The translations under genes were made by a program, and so were the position numbers. DNA of 64,000 bases from Brasenia schreberi (taxonomy: Eukaryota > Streptophyta > Magnoliopsida > Nymphaeales > Cabombaceae). Shown here one piece after another: positions 58,824-64,000 of the stretch. Below the pieces are notes generated by a model. That model had not been told where the DNA came from, searched no databases, and saw nothing but the letters and a program-made list of their open reading frames with translations. The stretch lies in contig JAYKKT010000040.1 of assembly GCA_036023115.1 (NCBI GenBank), positions 6,607,001-6,671,000 on the forward strand, written 5' to 3'. Numbering within the stretch: the stretch's first letter is position 1; the number at the start of each line of letters is the position of its first letter.

Positions 58824-59570
58824 GATAATAAGATTCGTATTGGTTCTTGGAATATCGGAACATTATCGAGTAAGCTAATGGAGGTGGTAGATACTATGAT
58901 TCGGAGAAAGATTCATATTCTATGTTTACAAGAGACAAAATGGGTTGGAGAAAAAGCAAAGGAGATAGAGGATACAGGTTTTAAATTATGGTACTCAGGT
59001 AAAGAAAAGGCTCGAAACGGAGTTGGTATTATCATAAATAAAGATTTAAAGGAGAGTGTAATAGACATACAACGATATGGTGACCGAATCATGACGTTGA
59101 AATTAGTGTTAGGAGCAGAGGTTTTGAATATAGTTTGTGCTTACGTGCCCCAAGTAGGACTAGAAGATAATATAAAGACGGTTTTTTGGGAAGAGTTAGA
59201 TAAGGTGTTTCAAAAGATTCCACAAAGGGAGATGATTTGTTTAGGAGGAGATTTAAATGGACATGTCGGTAAAGAGGCATTAGGATATCAAGGGATTCAT
59301 GAAAACTTTGGTTTTGGGGATATAAACGAGGAAGGTAGGGAGATTTTAAATTTTGCTATGTCATTTGATCTCTTTATAGTCAATACAATCTTCAAAAAAC
59401 GAGATGAACATTTAATTACTTATAAGAGTGGCTTATCACAAACACAAATTGATTACTTTATTTGTAGAAAAAAAGATAGAGCGTGTTGTAAAGATTGTAA
59501 GGTAATTCTAGGAGAAAGCTTAACCACCCAATATCGATTTTTAGTTATGGATTTACAAATAAAAAAATAG
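58668..59570 (+). pseudogene. RTE APE-type endonuclease (ORF N-terminal part)
   Basis: Residues about 60-300 are an exonuclease-endonuclease-phosphatase fold: IRIGSWNIGTLSSKL, ILCLQETKWVG, GIIINKDLKES, YVPQVG, GGDLNGHVGKEA and TYKSGLSQTQIDYFICR. This enzyme nicks the target DNA to prime reverse transcription. The N-terminus translates the repeated leader. The frame ends at a TAG at 59568, probably a W codon mutated to a stop, since the downstream frame continues the same protein at 59586. Confidence 0.92.
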
Positions 59571-59585
59571 ACAAAGAAGAAAAGA

Positions 59586-59933
59586 GTGCATCGAGCTATT
59601 CGGATTAAATGGTGGAACCTCAAAAGCGAGAAAGAAGATATATTTAAACAGAAAGTCCTTCAAGGAGATGTTTGGAATTATGTTGACACACCCTGTGATA
59701 TGTGGAACAATATGGCTATACATATTAGGAAAGTGGCGAAAGATGTGTTAGGGGTATCTAAGGGAGGTGTACCGGCACAAAAAGAAGCTTGGTGGTGGAG
59801 TGAAGTAGTACAAAATAAAATCAAGGCAAAGAGGGCATGTTACAAATTACATTATGCTAAGAAAACTAGTGAAACTTTAGAAGCTTATAAGAAAGCAAAA
59901 AAAGCCGTTAGTGAAGCAAAAGCTAAGATTTGA
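59586..59933 (+). pseudogene. RTE linker between endonuclease and RT
   Basis: Lys-rich helical segment (KWWNLKSEKEDIFKQKV, KKTSETLEAYKKAKKAVSEA) between endonuclease and reverse transcriptase. It ends at a premature TGA at 59931 and is followed by a region with frameshifts to 60235. Confidence 0.85.
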
Positions 59934-60235
59934 GAGGACTTATATAAAAAACTCAACTCAAAAGAGGGTGAAAGAGATATTTTTAGGATAGCTAGGGCTA
60001 GAGATAAGAAAACTAAAGATCTTAATTATGTTAGATGCATAAAAGACGAGGATAAAAAAATTTAGTGGCAAATAATGATATAAGAAATAGATAGAAAAAC
60101 TATTTTTATAATCTTTTTAATGAAAATAAAGATGTTAGTATTAGTTTAGGAGATTTAGCCAAGTCATAAAAGTATATAAACCACAATTTCTACCGACGTA
60201 TTCAAAAGAATGAAGTCAAAGAGGCTCTTAAACAT

Positions 60236-61585
60236 ATGAAGAGTGGTAAATCAGTAGGACCGGATAATATTCCTATAGAAGTTTGGAAAATACTAGGAGA
60301 AATAGGAATCACTTGGCTCACAAGACTATTTAATGAAATATGGAAAAACCAAAAGATGCCCGAGGAATGGAGAGCAAGTACACTTATACCCATATATAAG
60401 AACAAGAGAGACATTCAAAATTGTGCGAATTATCGAGGTATCAAGTTAATGAGTCAGACTATGAAATTATGGGAAAGAATTATCGAACGTAGGTTAAGAC
60501 AAGTATCAAGTACAACAGAGAACCAATTTGGATTTATACCAGGCATATGTACTATTGAAACGATTCACCTTTTGAGACGTCTTATGGAACATTTTAGAGC
60601 AAAAAAGAAAGACCTTCATATGATATTTATTGATCTAGAAAAAGCTTATGATAGGGTACCGAGGGAGGTTCTTTGGAGAACTTTGGAAAAAAGAGGTATC
60701 CCATTAACATATATTAACCTTATAAGAGACATGTATGATGGTGCAACTCATGAAGGAACGACTGACTTCTTTGAAGTTAATATTGGGTTACATCAAGGGT
60801 CAACTTTAAGTCCATACTTAATTATAATGGTGATGGATGAGTTAACAAAACATATCCAAGATGAAGTACCTTGGTGTATGTTATTTGCAGATGACATTGT
60901 ATTAGTGGAGGAGTCTAAGGAAAAAGTTAATAGAAAATTGGAACTATGGAGAGAAACATTAGAAAGCAAAGGCCTCCGACTTAGTAGAACAAAGACATCA
61001 TATATGGAATGTAAGTTTGATCATTTGGCTACTTCAGAGGACATAAAAATTAAAATTGGCACACATTGCATTCCCCAAAAGAAAAGTTTTAAATACCTAG
61101 GGTCAATTTTTCAAAGTGATGGAAGAATTGATGGAGATGTTACACATAGAATTAATGCTGGTTGGTTAAAATGGAGAGGAGCATCAGGTATTCTTTGTGA
61201 TAAGAAGATACCAATAAAATTAAAAGGTAAATATTATAGAGCAGCAATTAGGCCTGCCATGTTTTATGGTTCTGAGTGTTGGGCAGTTAATCATCAACAT
61301 GTACAAAAGATGTCTGTGACAGAAATGAAGATGTTGAGATGGATGAGTGGATATTCAAGAAACGACCGTATACATAATGAGGTTATTAGAAACAAATTAG
61401 CAGTGGCACCAATAGAGGATAAAATCAGAGAACATCGTTTAAGATGGTTTGGACATATAGAAAGAAGATCAAAAGAAGAACCTGTAAGAAGGTTAGAAAA
61501 ACTAAATTTGAAAAGTATTAAAAGAGGTAGAGGACGACCACAAAAGTGTTGGAAAGAAACAATAAAGAATGATCTAGCTTATTAG
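60236..61585 (+). pseudogene. RTE reverse transcriptase and C-terminal domain
   Basis: 449 codons open. Motifs in order: [67 protein letters not shown] (catalytic), then the LINE thumb and the RTE-specific tail [36 protein letters not shown]. All key reverse transcriptase residues are present, making this the best-preserved copy in the window. It stops at the B-A junction, lacking about 30 C-terminal residues found in other copies. Confidence 0.94.
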
Positions 61586-61616
61586 GAGTTTTTTTGAAGA
61601 TTGTATTGACTATAAA

Positions 61617-61979
61617 GAGATCAAATGCTACCTTCCTCATTTATATCCCCAAAACCAAAGTTTCCATGAATCCCTTGGTATCCTAATGCCTCTTTATCGA
61701 CATGTTCATTTAAATCTCCTCCTAAACAAATCATCTCCCTTTGTGGAATCTTTTGAAACACCTTATCTAACTCTTCCCAAAAAACTGTCTTTATACTATC
61801 TTCTAATCCTACTTGGGGTGCGTATGCAGAAACTATATTCAAAACCTCTGCTCCTAACACTAATTTTAACATTATGATCCGGTCACCATATCGTTGTATG
61901 TCTACTATACTCTCCTTTAAATCTTTATTTATGATAATACCAACTCCGTTTCGAGCCTTTTCTTTACCTGAGTACCATA
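61617..61979 (-). pseudogene. RTE endonuclease fragment (proximal piece of segment A)
   Basis: On the minus strand it encodes FKLWYSGKEKARNGVGIIIN, SAYAPQVGLEDSIKTVFWEE and EMICLGGDLNEHV. It continues the endonuclease begun at 63300-63135 once the hAT is removed. A deletion of about 23 bp lies near 61628 relative to the plus-strand copy. Confidence 0.92.
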
Positions 61980-61987
61980 ATTTAAAA

Positions 61988-63126
61988 CAGTGTTGTCTGA
62001 CGCGTATCGTATCGCGTATCGCTGGGCTCCACGATATGGGCGTATTGTATCGTACTTTAATATTAAAATAATACAAAAATTATTTAAAAAATCAAGAAAA
62101 TTAGTAAAAATCCAAAACAAATCTGAAAAAATCTGATAATTGCTTTAAATTCATATAATGGAAAGTTTAGCACTGATTGAACATTCAACATTGAACAATT
62201 GGATCTAAAATTACATATTTTGAAGCAAAAAAGAAATACATTTACATTTTACATATTTTAATTTGTATCAGGATTATTAACTAAATAATCTTCATCTTCT
62301 ACTTGATAAAGATTCAAAATTTCTCATCACCTTCTGCTTTAAAATGAAAATCTTCATCTCCTTCGTGATGTTGTTGCACTTCAAATTAATTCATGCAATG
62401 TCTTCTTCGGTTAGGAGTGCATTTTCTTCGTTATCTTCCATAATCCACTCATCTAATATATCAAAATTAACAAATTGCTATCTTTGTACATGTAGTTGTC
62501 ATATTTGCTAATTTTCATATGTGAGCAAAACAATGAGATCAATTTCTTTGATTATTGACTTTATGACACCTCAGTGATGTGATATTATTACTTGATGATA
62601 TCCCTTTTTCTCTTACAATTAGCTTTTTAACTAATGCTTGAGCTTCATTTCTCACTTCACAGACTGAGTTAAGCCTCACACACGTTGATCATGTTCAACT
62701 CAATGGAAGTCACGTAAGGTGAACCCTAAAATAGTGAAGTTGTGAAATGCCCACTCAATGAACCGAGACAACCAAATGTTTTTAATTGTTTGCGATCTCA
62801 TGAAATTAGAAACTGCTAGCAGAAATATACCTAAAAGTTGGCAACATAAAGGAAAATGATTTTGTCACAATTTTTATTTATTTATAAATTATTTTTATTC
62901 AATAAATAAAATTATAAACCCAAATTACAAGCATAGGAAAGTGAAGAGAGAGATGAAGAGAGGCCAGAAACCTGCAAAAAAAAATGAAAAAAAATTGAAA
63001 AAAAAAATTGGAAAAAAATTTTGAATTTTTTTTGGGCGTATCGCCCATATTGTACGATATGGGCGATATGGGCCGTATCGTATCGTGACGCCCACGATAC
63101 GATACGGTGCAATACGGATAACACTG
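61988..63126 (-). mobile_element. Non-autonomous hAT (1,139 bp), 8-bp TSD
   Basis: The ends CAGTGTTGTCTGACG and GGATAACACTG are near-perfect inverted repeats. ATTTAAAA flanks it at 61980-61987 and 63127-63134. The left 500 bp match, inverted, the 3' end of the hAT at 14011-22441, including its last transposase exon; the BED/DUF659/hATC core is missing. Subterminal CGTATCG/GGGCGATATGGG words are dense (63035-63110). An internally deleted relative that would need transposase in trans. Confidence 0.95.
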
Positions 63127-63504
63127 ATTTAAAACCTCTATCCTCGCTTTTTCTCCAACCCATTTTGTCTCTTGTAAACATAGAATATGAATCTTTCTCC
63201 GAATCATAGTATCTACCACCTCCATTAGCTTACCGGATAATGTTCCGATATTCAAAGAACCAATACGAATCTTATTATCTAGGACTAGCTTCCCCCGCAT
63301 CCGTCCATAATCAAAATGTGGAGGCCCTCTCTGAAAATTTTTCACTACATTCGGGCGACAATGTAGCGGGAATAACTTCTTTATCCACACCCGTCCATAA
63401 TGTGGGAACCCTCTCTGCAATTGATTCACTACATTCGGGCGAAAATGTAGTGGCCCTTGCTTACTTCTTACTGCATTCGGGCTCTGCAATTGATTTACTT
63501 TGCA
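63127..63504 (-). pseudogene. RTE 5' leader and endonuclease start (segment A)
   Basis: Matches plus-strand 58617-58960 in inverse: repeated GCCCGAATGTAGTGAA units, then the endonuclease start IRIGSLNIGTLSGKLMEVVD and ILCLQETKWVGEKA. The last about 17 bp before the TSD are a partial leader unit and filler. Confidence 0.9.
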
Positions 63505-63523
63505 GGACTTTTCTCTTTTTTTA

Positions 63524-64000
63524 ATTAATATAATTTTATTTGTTGCTGAATAGTGGTGTACCACTAAATCCCTGATATACCCTGGCTAATGCTTTAGCAG
63601 GGTCAAGTGTTAACTGCCTGTTACTGGCTATTGGTAACATAGTTTGGGATACAAAATAAAGATTGAGGCCAGACATGAAAGGTAAGTCATACAACCTAGA
63701 AGCTGCACGTTCACGCATGCATATTGGCACATAAGCTAAAGCATAAGCACAAATATATAGATTCCCGTTCAAGTTAGGGTTTTGAAAATTGTCCCCCTTC
63801 AGCCACCACTGTTCACTTTCAGATATGAAATAACAATTCAAACTGAGCCACAATATTAGAAACCAGATTATTTAGAAACTGCAGATGCACACAATCACAT
63901 TCACAGAGTATTTGTGCCTATATAAGTCAGTGTGGATCGATTTCTTCATGGTAAAGACAATTAAAAAGAAACTTCCCAGTGTATCATTGTCGTTCTTCAG
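63524..64000. other. Right edge, probably STT3B intron
   Basis: AT-rich sequence following the TSD. The ORF at 63536-63853 (minus) has no recognisable motif. No STT3 exon was found here. Confidence 0.4.

Larger units (their letters stand above)
58020..63504 (-). mobile_element. Composite RTE insertion, sense-antisense-sense
   Basis: Bounded by 19-bp direct repeats. On the minus strand it reads: (A) 5' leader and endonuclease part (63504 down to 63127, then 61979 to about 61590); (B) a nearly full RTE in opposite orientation (plus strand, about 58438-61588) that starts at the RTE 5' terminus and lacks only the tail; (C) the 3' end of RTE with its CAA-repeat tail (58437-58020). B and C overlap by about 320 bp of RTE sequence, and the RTE section between A and C is present only in B. 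A hAT was inserted later into A. Confidence 0.88.

Noticed and set aside
63536..63853. Minus-strand ORF as an upstream STT3B exon
   Set aside because: No similarity to the membrane part of STT3 and no hydrophobic helices in the right order.

Overview
This is a window of a flowering-plant nuclear genome. Genes have introns with GT/GC-AG borders, there is AT-rich spacer, and much of the DNA is plant-type transposable elements (RTE LINEs, a Ty1/copia element, hAT elements, tRNA-derived SINEs). Four host genes were recognised and their exon phases checked by hand. The species cannot be fixed from what is here.

Host genes. (1) Plus strand, 127-3240: a three-exon LysM-domain protein of 368 residues. 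(2) Minus strand, 28151-42867: a complete ten-exon HUA2-like PWWP/CID protein (1,482 residues). One of its introns is GC-AG, and other introns carry LINE copies, tandem duplications and a chimeric 5S-containing retroelement. (3) Plus strand, 46894-49463: LPA2, a chloroplast photosystem II assembly factor with two coding exons. Its intron holds a diverged, still open tandem copy of the last exon. (4) Minus strand, 52496-55832 and running off the right edge: the C-terminal 255 residues of an STT3B-type oligosaccharyltransferase catalytic subunit. HUA2 and LPA2 are divergent, about 4 kb apart.

Mobile DNA. One family dominates: an RTE-clade LINE with an APE-type endonuclease, reverse transcriptase and a (TTG)n tail. 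About ten insertions are present, many 5'-truncated and six bounded by recognisable target-site duplications (TSDs) of 8-19 bp. From 13.9 to 23.4 kb there is a four-level nest: an old RTE copy was hit by a hAT element (14011-22441, 8-bp TSD), whose intron was hit by a copia element (about 16335-21534), whose reverse transcriptase was hit by another RTE copy (17590-18396, 18-bp TSD). The old RTE copy also carries a solo LTR with a 5-bp TSD. From 58020 to 63504 a sense-antisense-sense RTE assembly sits between perfect 19-bp direct repeats and was later hit by a 1.14-kb non-autonomous hAT (8-bp TSD).

Most unusual objects: (a) a 247-bp chimera at 33511-33757 made of an RTE 5' leader, a 5S rRNA-like body and an RTE 3' tail, flanked by direct repeats; (b) the 58.0-63.5 kb composite RTE insertion; (c) the duplicated LPA2 terminal exon; (d) a run of consecutive palindromes in the copia LTR. 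No CRISPR array, bacterial operon or functional rRNA/tRNA gene was seen. Long stretches (5.6-7.8, 9.9-13.9, 23.4-28.1, 55.8-58.0 kb) hold nothing recognised beyond small repeats.
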